Positions 1 to 11,587 of a DNA stretch of 64,000 nt are shown in pieces. Position numbers and translations under genes: made by a program. Numbering within the stretch: position 1 is the stretch's first letter; each line of letters starts with the position of its first letter. The notes beneath the pieces are model-generated. The model saw only the letters and a program-made list of their open reading frames with translations, was not told the DNA's origin and did no database searches. The DNA lies in contig JABCPU010000047.1 of NCBI GenBank assembly GCA_016800925.1, positions 1 through 64,000 on the forward strand, in the 5' to 3' direction. This DNA is from Suillus spraguei (Eukaryota > Basidiomycota > Agaricomycetes > Boletales > Suillaceae).

Positions 1-2
1 TT

Positions 3-1836
3 GATGATGGGGACGATATATTTACGACGTTTAACGATTTCATGAACACCTACACCGATGGAGCTACGTCTGCTCTGAGAAGTACATGTACTGAGGACCT
101 TGTGGAGCAAGAACCTCCGAAGATGCATGTGGAGCATGAACCCGCAGCGACCGTTGATTATCAAGCACACGTCGAATCCGAAACCACTACATCTGCCGAG
201 CTCTCAGCCCCACTTGAAAGTACGAGTTCCGCCCACTCTCCCCCCACCCTTACTACCCACCCCTTGCGCGTCATCTTCATCTCTCTCTCACCTATTCAGA
301 TCACTTTCGCCATTGTCCTCACTGGGGGAATCCTCACTGGAGGAAGTCAATGCTGGGGCGAGGAAGAGCAAGATGAAATTGGGGTGGAGCTGCGCAAAAC
401 AGGGAGCCTCAATTCAAAGCAAGATTTTGGTGTCCCCCAGTGCAGAACACGCTCAGAATCCTCGATATCAGTACTGCAGCGTAAGATGCTGTTGAGATCG
501 CTGCAGTCTGGTGAGTTAAGAGGCGGACCAGACGCATCCATAGAGGAGCTCTCTATACTCGCAAAGAAGGATCCGCACAAAATTATGATATCAGAGCTCA
601 AGGTCAAGCGTAAGCTCGAGCCATTGGAGTCAGCGATCCAGTCACGATCGCCAAAAAAGAAGACTAGGTTCCATGCGGATATGAATTCCACGTCATTCAG
701 CACAGATGACGCGACTTCTTCCTTCACCTATCTAGCCCATCAGCTCCAATATCAAGATGCAATTCCCCGATCCTCCGATCCTTCCGAATCGGCGGAGAAT
801 GTGATGTCACTTCAAGTCGATAGCATTTCAGCACCGGTGGAAGTGAACGGTGCCAGTGCCGTTGACACGACGACGATCAGCGATCCAGCGCAGACCTTCG
901 TGACCATCTCACAGATGACAGGGTCAGAGCTAGCTTCAAATGCCAGTGGGTCCTGGGGGGATTCAATTTCGCGCAGGAAACGGGCGCGGCCTCCGAGCTG
1001 GAAGGCGAGCCAAGCCAACACCCAGAAGAGCGTCCAGAAACCGGAGAGAAACGGAAAGCCTAAGTCGCGGCGACCGCAGAAGAGAAAGTCCAAGTCACTG
1101 GCTGTTCAGGAAGGAGATCAGATGTGTCAGTGGCCCGCAAAGAGCGAAAATGATAGTTCATTTCAACGACAGTTCGTACAGTGTGATAAGTTAGTATTCT
1201 TTTATCATTTCATCCTATGGTCATCTCTTAGTTCGTGCAGCTGCGAGTTGTGGTATCACTTTGGCTGTGCTGGTTTTTCTGAAGGGGATCCTCGTTTGGA
1301 GGACCCAGATTCTGTCTTCATTTGTCCGTCATGCTGGTGCGTGTTCAACAGATTCGTGCCTCCTGCATTAAATGAATCAAATCCAACTATTCAGCGTTTC
1401 AAGTAGGTCACCGTTCATGTCATTCAGCTACCTGATATAATCAATCACGATTGATTTTCTAGGCGCAAAACGTCAGACCCCGCGCAGGCGTGCTGAAACA
1501 TGTGCCCGTCCAGATTGTTCCCTCACCCAACTCGATACAGAGGAGTTTGTCATCGAGCGTCTAGTCGGGCGGAAAATCATCGGAAAAGCTGGGTACATGT
1601 TTTGGTGAAGTGGGAGGGGTGCGTTTCTCTTCTTTAAAACAACTTGTTTGGCGATTTGATACTTGCGTCTTTAGGTACCAATTGCACAAGCTAGCTGGAT
1701 CCCTGAGGGGAGTATTAGCGGTGTCTCAAAAATCTTTGATCAATTTCTGGCAAATGCGATAGCTGAGGGTATCGATCCCAATCCAAAAGGTGCTGTTCTT
1801 TTGGAGGAGGCGAGACATGGCGGGTGGAATATCTAG
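3..1836 (+). CDS. PHD-finger plus chromodomain protein, 5' end outside window
   Basis: Probable chromatin reader. The frame is open from the window edge through the first in-frame ATG at 42, so the true start may lie upstream. The N-terminal ~350 codons are low-complexity and basic (a KKKTR stretch and a PKSRRPQKRKSKS stretch). A PHD-type zinc finger follows, split by a 51-bp intron (1190-1240); splicing joins QCD to NCELWYHFGC, and it ends in FICPSCW. A second intron runs from about 1399 to the ctag near 1462. The chromodomain starts EEFVIERLVGRK and continues VLVKWEG, followed by an intron ending near 1673 and SWIPEGSISG; the stop is 1834-1836. Two frame breaks sit in homopolymers (AAAA near 1468, GGG at 1591-1593), and one-base corrections restore a normal chromodomain, so I read them as sequence errors. 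PHD plus chromo is seen; the role is inferred. Confidence 0.62.
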
Positions 1837-2202
1837 ACTCTGACTCGTTTGCAATGCTCCCGAGTCATCTTTTTCTGTATTTGTTTAACGACGAGCGCAT
1901 GTGAACTTGTACTGGTGCAATTTCATATGGGCAAGGCAATTTATCCTGTTAATTTGGCTTCTCGCATTTGATTCTTAGGTGCTGTACCAATTGATTATTC
2001 ACCCCTACGGTTTCACTGCAAACCGAACATTCTATCAAGCTCACCTGCATAAACTGAACGTTGAACGTTGGATGATGCCGTTATCAAATTATTATCAGAG
2101 AACCGGTGAGAAGAAGATATCGATGTAGTACCCTGTTACCATTTCGAAATAGATCGGCTCCCAATCTTTCAAAAAGCATGTTGGGAGTGACGTTATTTAG
2201 TA

Positions 2203-2850
2203 AAGGTTGGACCCTGCAAACTATGCCGGAGAAATGTTAGAAACTTTTCCGTCCTCGTCGAGTTATGGTCTTTGCGCACAGTATCCTCAGCCATTTTTCC
2301 TAACCTTTATGCCTGTGAATATCTCTCGATCACTCTGCGCGCTTTCATTCCTACGGCCTACAAACATTAACGCGTATGGTCGAGCGCATTCCTTGGCCAG
2401 CATTTCCCATTTTTTGGCTTCTTCATCCTGGTGTCCCTGTCCCCCTCATGTCTACCACCCTCTTCCATGTAGTGTAGCATATCCTTGATAAAGTTTTGTC
2501 AAATCGTACTTTACCGTGACATATGATGAAATTTTAATTATGAACCAATTTAAACATGTCTTTGATTTGCTGGTGAGATGAGGATGCAATATAAATGACT
2601 ACCAATGATGGGAGCATGTATGCACTATATATTGTGTGCGAGGTAGAGCTGCAGGTTAATGAGGAAAGCCTGGATTATGGTTGCGAGCGCGATGAGGATC
2701 TAGCGCGGTGGTTGATGGACATTCACGAGCACTAGGGTTGTAAATAATGGCTCTGAGGATGCTGTGCGCAAAGACCGTGAACTCGACGAGTGGGACAATG
2801 AAGACGATAAAAGCTTTTAACATTTCTCCGGTTGCGGGGTCCAACCTTCG
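2203..2850. repeat. Imperfect inverted repeat of about 100 bp arms
   Basis: Bases 2203-2300 on the plus strand and 2850-2745 on the minus strand are recognisably the same sequence. Shared blocks are AAGGTTGGACCC, GGAGAAATGTTA, CTCGTCGAGTT, GGTCTTTGCGCACAG and ATCCTCAG. The arms carry indels, so the duplication is not recent. The minus-strand arm is open for 62 codons with a hydrophobic run (KAFIVFIVPLVEFTVFAHS), which may be the remnant of an unrecognised coding sequence. The ~440 bp between the arms shows nothing. Confidence 0.6.
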
Positions 2851-4020
2851 GAGCCGACCTATGGTAACATAATCGCCAGCAAGATTTCACTGGGTAGCAT
2901 GTAGCGACTAGCCTCCCATGGGCTGACGGTTAACTGGCCAAATAGAATACCTTTCATATTATGGGTAGCATGAGAGTCTGGCTTGAGAACGAAAGGGTAC
3001 ATGTACGTGCTGTCTACAAGTATCTAGTCTGGACTCTCAGCTAGTACTACTACATAGTTCGGCATAACGCTCTTCAAATCGGCTGTCGATCTCATCATTC
3101 AGAAAGATTTGTAGGAGTCAGTCCGAGTCGAGAGCTCAACAAGTTGGTGATTCAGATCAGTACTCAGCCATGACCCTCATTGGGAAGAATGGCCGTGCCA
3201 CTGCTAACCAGATCATCTATTTTTGCTGGTAGAATGTCCGCGCCGCCGCTAGTTAGCAACTGTCACCTATATGCTCCGACTACTATGGGCGCTCCAGTCG
3301 TTATGCTCGTACACTGTCGGAAAAAAGTTTCCAGTCTTTTGATACCATCCAGCGGCATTGTAATGGCCCTTAGGTTTTTTCCGACATACAACCGGAAGAA
3401 AATATTTACTTGCAGAAATATTGATCCAGGCATAACTTCTAGGCTACTGTCCATGCTCGTATGGAACTCAATTGGCAAGGCTTTTTTCGACTGCGGGTCT
3501 TATACGCAATATCGCTCTCGTGGATATAGTATATGCGGCCGGTCTATGCAAATGTATAAGAATGCATTTCGGTATCATGAGGTGGGTGTAAGTTTTAGCT
3601 TGTTGCGGGCCTACTGGAGGGAGACATTGTCAACTATTTCATCCAGTTGTGCTGGCCAAGATCTCTGTTGATGCGTTGCGGGGCTTTTACGTCAACTTTG
3701 ACATATACCATATAACTTTCTCACCAGTTCTTTAATGGCCGACCCGACGACTGGTAGGCGCTCCTACCGTATTGCCATATATATAATCCATGAACTTCAT
3801 CGTGCGACTCGCCAACCGCTGTGATGAAAGTAGCGTATGGCACCAAGGCTATAAATTTTATTGGTCAACTAATGTTCTACTAACTCTACATCCTTCCCTA
3901 AGACAGTTCCGCATCTTAACAGTTTCCTTTGTTTTTTTTGCGGTATAGATTCACCCTCTCTACCCCTCCCTCTCCTTTCTCTCTTCATCCTTCCCCCTCC
4001 CGATTTTCTGTTTAGCGATA
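2851..4020. other. Intergenic, no gene recognised
   Basis: Short open frames occur on both strands (3180-3671 plus, 3263-3478 minus) but neither resembles a family I know and both are interrupted by stops. The last ~150 bp before 4021 are pyrimidine-rich (TCTCTACCCCTCCCTCTCC and similar), typical of the region just upstream of a fungal start codon, and probably belong to the promoter and 5' UTR of the GH47 gene. Confidence 0.4.
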
Positions 4021-6398
4021 ATGTCCTTCAGACGCTGGTTCCTGGCGGCTCTCGCCACATCTGTTGTCAAGGCGGAGCCAGTTCAGAAACAAGGTTTGCA
4101 ACTCCCGCCCAGTGCTGCTTTACACCAGTCAGAAGTCAAGGAGCTTTTTTGTCACGAGCTACGAGGCTTACCAGTACGATACTGCAGTATTTATCTTTAT
4201 TTGCATTCACCACATCCCATGCAGGACGTATGCCTGGGGGTATGACGATCTGTTGCCCATTTCAAAAACGTACTTTGATGGGCGGAACGGATGGGGTGCT
4301 TCCATCGCCGACGCTATGGGCACCATGGTGAGTAATAAACCAAGTTCAGAGGTCAAGTGACTGAGCTGTCATCACATATTGTAGTGGATTATGGGACTCA
4401 CGGTATGTTTCCACATGTGAGACGTAAACATCTGCTCATTTCAAAATGTTGCTAGGACTGGTTTGAACAAGCTGTCAACCACACTGCTAACACCGACTTT
4501 AGCGTTTCCCACACTTCCGACACCGTCAGGTGACTTGCTGCCCTATCTTCGCTTTTAAGCTATCTTGCAGCTCGCTGATCAAGGGCAGTTTGTTTGAAAC
4601 CACTATTCGTTATGTTGGAGGTTTCCTAAGTGCGTACGAGCTCAGCGGGGAAAAATATCCAATTCTCGTTGAAAAGGCCCAGGACCTCGCCGATCAGATG
4701 GCCTATGCCTGGGTTGGGGTAATCGTCATAGTATTTGCATGTGCATAATTGTATCTGATTCTTTTATAGAATCAGGTCATTCCGTACGGTTATATAGACT
4801 TTGCGACCCAGCAACCCACCATCGCCACTGTAAGCAGTTTACCGACATCTAAGTTTTGATATACTCATCTTCAATTGTAGTCAAACATTGCCGAGGCCGG
4901 AACTGTGAGTCTACATCATGTATACCGCAGAACAAATCGTGACATTTCATAGCTTACCATGGAGTGGAATCGTCTCAGGTGTGTCAGTCATTTTGCTTGT
5001 CTAGTTATTTAAATAAACTGGACATCAAGTCAATATACTGGCAATTCCACATACAAAACATTGGTTGAGGAATCTGTGCAACATATGATTCACATGGTAA
5101 GTCGGATATCAACTTTGATATTGGCGCTTACCTCAAGTGTTACTTTTCAGCCAACCCCTCTCCCTGGTATGCCTGCTCAAGGCATTAACGTGACGACTGG
5201 TAAGCCCGTTGGTGGGTATGTGGTAAGTGCTGATGTTTGGGATGCATCCACCTCCTAAGCCACCTTTGTAGACTTGGGGCGGAGGTTCCGACTCTTACTT
5301 CGAGTATCTCATCAAATATGCCCGCCTTACAAATACCGACGACAACTCGTATGCCGATGCATGGTTGACCGCTGTTGATAGTTCTATAAAGACGCTCCTA
5401 AAGGTATGCAGACCTTCTCATCTCGACAGCCTCACATATTTATACTTCGCGTTAGACATCAACTGTTGATGACTTGTTGTACCTCGCTGATTACGACGAC
5501 GACAAAAAGATTCGTCATGTGGGGTCGCACCTGGCTTGTTTCTACGGAGGAAACTGGATTCTAGGTATTTTCTCCTCCTCTCCCTGTGGCTTGAGCTTGA
5601 CGTAGAACCCAGGCGGCAAGCTCACCAACAATGCGACAGTGGTTGATATTGGTCTTAAACTCACCGATGCTTGCTGGAATACATACGCAAGCACTGCGTA
5701 CGTCCCCCACTGTCATCTATCACTGTGCTGATTCTTTTTTTCCAGTACTGGGATCGGCCCTGAGATTTTCGCTTACATCTCTAGCGATGGCAACTACACT
5801 GGCGACACTGCTCCTAATCAGCAGCAACTTGATTTCTATGATCAGCATGGCTTCTATATCACCTATCCTGACTACATTCTTCGTCCTGAAGTTCTTGAGT
5901 CGAACTTCTATGCTTGGCGTGTGACTGGTGATCCAAAGTACTTTAACAATGCGGTAAGTGCCGTTACCAGCTTCAAGAAGTACCTGCCTGCAAATGTTGC
6001 ATACGCTGGCATCTACGACGTCAACAACGTGGATTCCGACAAAGTCGATGATATGGAAAGTTTCTGGTTCGCCGAGGTCCTCAAGTACTTGTAAGTATTG
6101 CTGCATGCGAAAATCTTGGACTGTTCATAAAATTGCATAGGTATTTGACCTTTGACGACCCCAGTCACATCTCGCTTGATGAATGTGAGCTTTTCCTACA
6201 TAATCCATTAGCCTGAGCGACTGATACCTTTCATTAGATGTCTTCAACACGGAGTGCCACCCTTTCAAGGCGCCGCCTGCCAAATCCAATTATGGCTCAG
6301 ATTCTCCTCACATTGTGCCATCCCAGCCATTCTCCCCCGAGAGCGCACCCCTGCCAGCTGTTTCCCCGACTTCTAAGCTCCTACTCTCATTATTATGA
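4021..6398 (+). CDS. Class I alpha-1,2-mannosidase, glycoside hydrolase family 47
   Basis: Removes alpha-1,2-linked mannose from N-glycans; the N-terminus (ATG at 4021, [12 protein letters not shown]) reads as a signal peptide, so it enters the secretory pathway. Sixteen exons: 4021-4173, 4225-4327, 4385-4402, 4456-4529, 4589-4718, 4770-4829, 4881-4904, 4953-4978, 5030-5096, 5151-5222, 5272-5403, 5456-5564, 5613-5697, 5746-6090, 6141-6184, 6238-6398. After one T is removed from the T6 run at 4145-4150 the sum is 534 codons including stop. GH47 hallmarks in order: [81 protein letters not shown], and the terminal NTECHPF, whose Thr is the calcium ligand in this family. A short hydrophobic C-terminus follows. 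The extra T breaks exon 1 and is either sequence error or a mutation. Confidence 0.9.
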
Positions 6399-6567
6399 AC
6401 CTTAATCCGTGAGCGCCATCAATAATTCTGCGGCTGCTGCTTGAAGTCGAACTCTTCAATTATTTGGCTCTAACGTTACATTTCGCTGAACCTTTTGCCG
6501 TGCGATTGTTTATCGATATTGTATTATCTCTCGGAGCTGAGCCAGTTCTAACGTCAAGGTATATCAC

Positions 6568-6668
6568 TCTCATTTTGATTTGCAGAAATAGTCTTTCGTT
6601 TATCGATCCTTTCTTTTGATGTCACTGTCATTTTGGTTTGCACTAGCAGTCTTTCGTTTATCGATAAT
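6568..6668. repeat. Short tandem duplication, about 55 bp unit
   Basis: Two adjacent imperfect copies share the core CTTTCGTTTATCGAT and the flanking CACTnTCATTTTGrTTTGCA. It lies in the 3' flank of the GH47 gene and may affect nothing; no coding potential is visible. Confidence 0.65.
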
Positions 6669-7393
6669 ATACCAGCGTACATATATAGGAATGGCGCGAT
6701 AAAATAAACACGGGCTTACTGAATAGTAATGCATTCTCAGTTGACCCATCCCAGCCTGAGATTACCTCATTGCCTAGATCTCACATTTGTGCCATTCAAT
6801 GAAACCTGTGTAAGCGAGATTGCACTGCATCATCAGTTCTCAATGCATTCGAGAGCCACTGCATTCACTATATCAACTTTTCGTTACATGAGTGAGAACG
6901 CGAAGAGTTTTTTCAAGAGCAAATGCTGTACAAATATTGTATTTCCTGACCTACTACTGTAGACACATTTCAGAGTGGCTACGCATTGTAAGTATCACAG
7001 TATGCCGTCCGAGAGTCGACAGAAGGTGTGTCCTTGTATAATCATAGCCAACACGCAACACCCCTAAGTACTACCTTCACCTGTAAAAGGATTTTCAGTA
7101 TCCAGTATATTCATTCGTTTGGGTGGGTACAGCTAGAAACGCGTCAATTTAGATATGCCAGCAGTCCCCGCTGTCACGTCTAGGTATGTGGGAACATCAG
7201 ATGGTCGGGGAAGCAAACCATGTCTTGCCACATTTTATCGGGAAGCCAAATCCTTCAAGTTGCACTCGTGATGACTTAACTATCTCGTCATCGCTTTTTC
7301 GAGAGGGACTAAGGTTCCCAAACGTTGCCATCGCGTTCGCTAGCACATATATAATGGGCCACCAAGTATGATATAACTTTCCAGTAAACTATC
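6669..7393. other. Intergenic, nothing recognised
   Basis: The frame at 6729-6962 is short, has no recognisable domain and unremarkable composition. The stretch before 7394 probably holds the ancestral promoter of the aspartic-protease fragment that follows. Confidence 0.4.
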
Positions 7394-7663
7394 ATGATGT
7401 TCCCCGCTGCATCCTTGTGGACACTCCTGGCTTTGTCAATCTCAATCACGGGTTCGCCCGTTGAAGTTCGCAATTCCAGCATCACCCTCCCCATGACCAC
7501 CAGGCTACATTTCTCCAATAGTACCAACCCGGTGCAGCGCGATGATGTCCAACATGTTGGCGTTCTTTTGGAAAACGTTCATACGGTCTCCTGCGTATTA
7601 ATTGGCGTTGGCGGTAACCCCACAACCTGTAAGTTCAACACTGAGAAAATATGCGGTTGCTAA
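7394..7663 (+). pseudogene. 5' fragment of a secreted A1 aspartic protease
   Basis: Starts with a signal peptide (ATG 7394, MMFPAASLWTLLALSIS, then SPVEVRN) and a pro-region of the kind that begins basidiomycete secreted aspartic proteases (ITLPMTTRLHFSNST, later IGVGGNPTT). The first catalytic block expected next (VDTGSSNTW in relatives) is absent: the frame runs past a donor-like CTGTAAGT at 7626 into unrelated sequence and stops at 7663. No catalytic Asp motif is visible downstream. It is therefore a truncated, inactive gene remnant next to the retrotransposon block, probably cut by an old rearrangement. Confidence 0.65.
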
Positions 7664-8548
7664 TCATTATTGAAGACCCCACCTAGGCAGGACTTTTCGG
7701 TGCTATAAGGGTCTATGAGACCCGGTTTCTATGTTGTGGGAAACCTATCTGCGAGACCCCCCTCCCCCCATCTAATAATAGCTTACACATACTTTCAGCT
7801 CCTGCACCTCCAGTGATCCTCCCATGGGCTACAGCACCTCCGCTGACCTCCCGTACCTGATTTTGTAGCTCCGGGTATGCATGATAGTCTTGTAGGGTCG
7901 CCTGGTAGGCCTGGAAGGTACTATTGGTAGGTTTGAGTCTATTTTGTATCATAACTAATAGTAATCGAAGTACTTGGCATTGTCTGGCGTTGCATAGTCT
8001 TTGTGTGCATGCACGTTGACGTGTCCTTTCTCGCCATGGCCAAAACCCTAACACTCGTAAGGCTCAACTTGTTTCCTCTGGCCTTGGGCAACACTTCGTA
8101 AGCCCGAGGAAAGCAGAGATAAGAGGAAAACTCAAGCACTTGATGAGTTGCCTGCGCGGAACTCAAGCGTCGTCGTCTACTTTCTCAGATGCAACGACTT
8201 CATGGATCTACATCCTCTAAACCAGGCCATTCTTTGGTACCACACTGGAGGGTCCCTCTGGTGAAGCAGATGATATAAATCTTTTCAATGATTTCGATTT
8301 TGCAGGTGCTGAAGTTGAGATGGCACACAAAGTATCTTCTGATAAGCCCAGGCTCGGAGACCAGTCCTTCCAAGCGGTGCACTCTTCCAGATAAATCAAC
8401 GGGTACATTATATGCTGACTGGAAAAAGCTCATACCCACCCTTGTAGACCACAATTGAAGTATTATGGCGCACTCTTGGCCAAGCCCTGGAAACAACTCA
8501 CAATGTTATCTCTGCATGTGGCACTCTGTCATGTGCTCAGAGAAGGAC
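7664..8548. other. Unassigned spacer
   Basis: Minus-strand frames of 63-113 codons (7713-8054, 7939-8166, 8200-8496) are open, but I recognise no domain and they overlap each other in different frames. Possible old transposon debris; nothing firmer can be said. Confidence 0.35.
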
Positions 8549-9293
8549 TGATATACATACCATACTTCTAATCTCAGATCCAACCATATCTGATCAGATC
8601 TGATTGATTCCATATCCGTCCAGTCCACAGATCCTGTCCGGACCACCCATCCGAATGTGCTCACTTCTCGCACCTTAACTCCCTTGTGTATATCTGCGTC
8701 TATCTCCTTTCATCATTCCTCCTGTTTCCGGTATTCCGGCTGTTTATATTTCCGTCCTGTGTTACTGATCCGTTTCCTGTGTTCATTTCTGATTCATGCT
8801 TACTGATCCGCTGTGCATTAACTAATAGACTTCCGTTACACTTCGTACATAGCCTCGGTCCCGGACTTGCTGATTATCCGTCTTAGATACTTACAGTATA
8901 TAAACCACTTGTAGATCTCCATAGAACCTTAGTTCAAATATCATCTTAGATTCTACTCATTCTGTTTCCTCCGGACTTAAGCCACTTTCCGCTTTAAGTC
9001 ACCTTCTGAGACTTAGGATTGATTCCTATAGTCTATATCTCCGACTCTATCTTCGGATAGTCTACCTCCATTAGTTTCTAGTTAGGAACTCGTTCTGAAG
9101 CTAGCCTTAATCTCTGTCCTCTTATTACGTTCCGAATAACCTTCGGACACCTGGATCCGTCACGCACTCCTTCTGGGTCTTTGGACGAATAACTCCTCCC
9201 TGAAATAAGGGGCATTACTCGAGAAAGGGGCACAGTGCACGAACTGAGGCCAAAGCCCTTCGGATCTCTCTACCCTTGAGTATGGTCTTAACA
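8549..9293 (+). mobile_element. LTR of family 1, degraded copy
   Basis: Aligns along its length with the family 1 LTRs at 10732-11495 and, reversed, at 18369-19137 and 31946-32713. Many scattered substitutions make it the oldest of the four. The start is altered (TGATATACATACC instead of TGTCATATACC) and the end is GGTCTTAACA. The TATATAAA box is kept; the 11-mer at the presumed transcript start is mutated (AGTTCAAATAT). No target duplication is visible. Confidence 0.85.
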
Positions 9294-9369
9294 GGTGAGA
9301 TAGATGTACAGACATCAGGGGGAGCTGACACTCAATCACCTATACAAGAACACTCTGAGAATGAACGGA

Positions 9370-9760
9370 TAGAGATATATGAGAACACTTACCAGAAAAC
9401 AGCTTGGATAAAGATGATCCCATGAGTAATAAGTGGAAAGAGCTGTCAGAGACAAATGAGCTGCCAGAAGAACCAAGAGATGGACAGTTAGAAAAGATTA
9501 CCAGAGTATGTCAACTTCAGAAAACCTTGTATGGATTAAAGCAATCTGGACATGAGTGGAATATTGAGTTAAACAGTGGTCTAAAATAGTATTTAAATGT
9601 ACCAAGTCAGATCCATGCATCTATAAAGACAGACCGAGACAGACACACAGATCATCACAGTATGGGTAGATGATTTACTTCTGTTTGCCAATAGTGTCAA
9701 TCTTATGATCAGTTAAAGATGCAGTTAAAAGAAACATTCATAACACAGTACCTCCCCCAT
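9370..9760 (+). pseudogene. Ty1/Copia reverse-transcriptase fragment
   Basis: Pieces of a Copia-type polymerase in more than one frame: VCQLQKTLYGLKQSGHEWN matches the conserved YGLKQSxRxWN block, and about 120 bp later IITVWVDDLLLFAN is the catalytic YVDD-type block. Stops and frame changes show it is dead. No Copia integrase, RNase H or LTR could be tied to it. It is the only Copia-like sequence I see among Ty3/Gypsy elements. Confidence 0.75.
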
Positions 9761-10188
9761 CATATATCACCTTCTGATCATAACACAATGGTGACAATTG
9801 TATATGATGCCTGTTGAGATGCCTGCCCAATCTGCCATGCTTTGTTGTTGATGCATTTCCAATGACCAGCACGTCTGAAAAAATCATGAGTTGCACAGAG
9901 ACAGGTATTGAGGGTTATTTGAGTGGTTCTGGAAATGGGGTGATTGACAATTATGTTGACAAGATGTGCAAAGACAGGAGGATCCACATGAAGTTTCTGA
10001 CAAAATTTCTGTGGATGGTCTAATGCCCACTCCTCCAGAAGGTGCAGCTGGGGTGCACAGCTTGACTTTCAGACGCGCAAAGAGGACACAGCTCTTTTCA
10101 ACCTATCCTTCAATTGTGTCTGAGAATTTGGTAAAGGCATGTGAAGTTGTTATCATTTCAGTCACCAAGGACATCAAACATGGAAAAG
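9761..10188. other. Spacer, nothing recognised
   Basis: A/T-rich sequence between the Copia fragment and the 3' LTR of element 3. The frame at 9814-10023 has no domain I can name and may be further Copia debris. Confidence 0.3.
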
Positions 10189-10482
10189 TGTCACAACCCA
10201 CAAATGAATTAACGCAAGGGCAGAGACCAGGACTCAAACTAAGGTTATCACAGAGAGAGAGAGGAGCAAGGACGTCTTGGATTGCTACAGTTGTAGATAC
10301 AAGAGGTTTGAACTAAAGATACTAAGCGAAACTAGCTAACTATATACACATATTGAAACTGAGATTATAAACTGAGTTTGAAACTACTAGCCAATCATAA
10401 AATAGAAATGAGAATCGTACGATGTGATGATTGTGACATTGTTATGACATCATATTCTAGAAGGTTCTAAGATCATGTGATA

Positions 10483-10513
<31 letters not shown>

Positions 10514-10669
10514 TATAGCATCATAAAAGATCTTTCATCTTCATCAGGAAGTTCGGTTATAGAGCGGTTATAGGGATTTCGATGGAGTTTGTGTTTGTCT
10601 TAGTGCTGGGTTTAGACACTTTAGGAAAATTGAGAAAAGAGTAGTGATTTGTATTTGGAATTCGTGATA
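10189..10669 (-). repeat. 3' LTR of element 3 (LTR family 3)
   Basis: About 250 bp (10189-10438) match 17491-17745, and weaker similarity continues beyond. In the element's direction the LTR ends in TTGTGACA; its start reads TATCAC, probably a mutated TGTCAC, directly after the polypurine tract. It contains TATATAG and, about 32 nt further, AGTTCAAACCT, the presumed transcript start. An internal TTATC microsatellite lies at 10485-10517. Confidence 0.65.
10485..10517. repeat. TTATC pentanucleotide microsatellite
   Basis: About six uninterrupted copies of the 5-mer inside the 3' LTR of element 3; the other LTR copy at 17.7 kb lacks it, so it arose after insertion. Confidence 0.9.
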
Positions 10670-10686
10670 TTACCCCCTCTCTAGGA
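10670..10686 (-). promoter_or_regulatory. Polypurine tract of element 3
   Basis: On the minus strand the sequence reads GAGAGGGGGTAA immediately before the 3' LTR, like the GGGGGTAA tracts preceding the LTRs of elements 2 and 4. It would prime plus-strand DNA synthesis. Confidence 0.65.
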
Positions 10687-10731
10687 TGAGCATCATCACG
10701 AATGTATGAAGGTTCTGATGTTACATGTTCT

Positions 10732-11495
10732 TGTCATATACCATACTTCTAATCTCAGATCCGATCATATCCGTCCAGATCCGATCGTTTCCATATATCC
10801 GTCCGGTCCACAGATCCTGTCCGGACCACCCATCCGAATGTACTCGCTTCTCGCACCTTAACTCCCTGGTGAAATCTGCGTCTAACTCCTTTCGTCATTT
10901 CTCTACTACCGGTACCCGGCTGTTTATATTTCCGTCCTGTGTTACTGATCCGTTTCCTGTGTTCATTTCCGATTCATGCTTACTGATCTGCTGTGCAATA
11001 ACTAATAGACTTCCGTTACACTTCGTACATAGCCCTCGGTCCCGGACTTGCTGATTATCCGTCTTAGATACTTACTGTATATAAACCACTTGTAGATCTC
11101 CGTAGAACCTTAGTTCGAATATCATCTTAGATTCTACTCATTCTGCCTCCTCCGGACTTAAGCCACTCTCCGCTTTAAGTCACCTTCTGAGACTTAGGAT
11201 TGACTCCTATAGTCTATACTTCGACTCTATCTTCGGATAGTCCATCTCCGTTAGTTTCTAGTTAGGAACTCGTTCCGAAACTAGTCTTAATCTCTGTCCT
11301 CTCCTTACGTTCCGAATTACCTTCGGACGTGTTATATCCGACACCTTTGGGCACCCGGATCCGTCACACAACCCCTTCGGGTCTCGGACGAATAACTCCT
11401 CCCTGAAATAAGGGGCATTACTCGAGAAAGGGGCACAGTGTACGAACTGAGGCCAAAGCCCTTCGGATCTCTCTACCCTTGAGTACAGTCTTAAA
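10732..11495 (+). mobile_element. Solo LTR of family 1 with intact target duplication
   Basis: Begins TGTCATATACC and ends GTCTTAAA, and is flanked by GTTCT on both sides (10727-10731 and 11496-11500). A perfect 5-bp duplication shows this was a clean insertion later reduced to one LTR by recombination. It holds TATATAAA at 11078-11085 and AGTTCGAATAT at 11112-11122, exactly 34 nt from the first base of the TATA box. It interrupts element 3 between the chromodomain and the polypurine tract. Confidence 0.92.
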
Positions 11496-11587
11496 GTTCT
11501 CCATTTCTTGAAATCTTCCGAATTAAGTATAGAACCTTGAATTCTTTTGGTTTTAGCCGCCGTGGGATTCTTTTTATGAAACTCCTA

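Noticed and set aside
3180..3671. 163-codon plus-strand frame as a gene
   Set aside because: No recognisable domain, no plausible start context, and an overlapping minus-strand frame of equal quality; probably chance or debris.
9281..10731. The two plus-strand family 1 LTRs (8549 and 10732) as ends of one short element
   Set aside because: The second has its own 5-bp target duplication and the first is much more diverged; the DNA between them is Copia and element 3 sequence.
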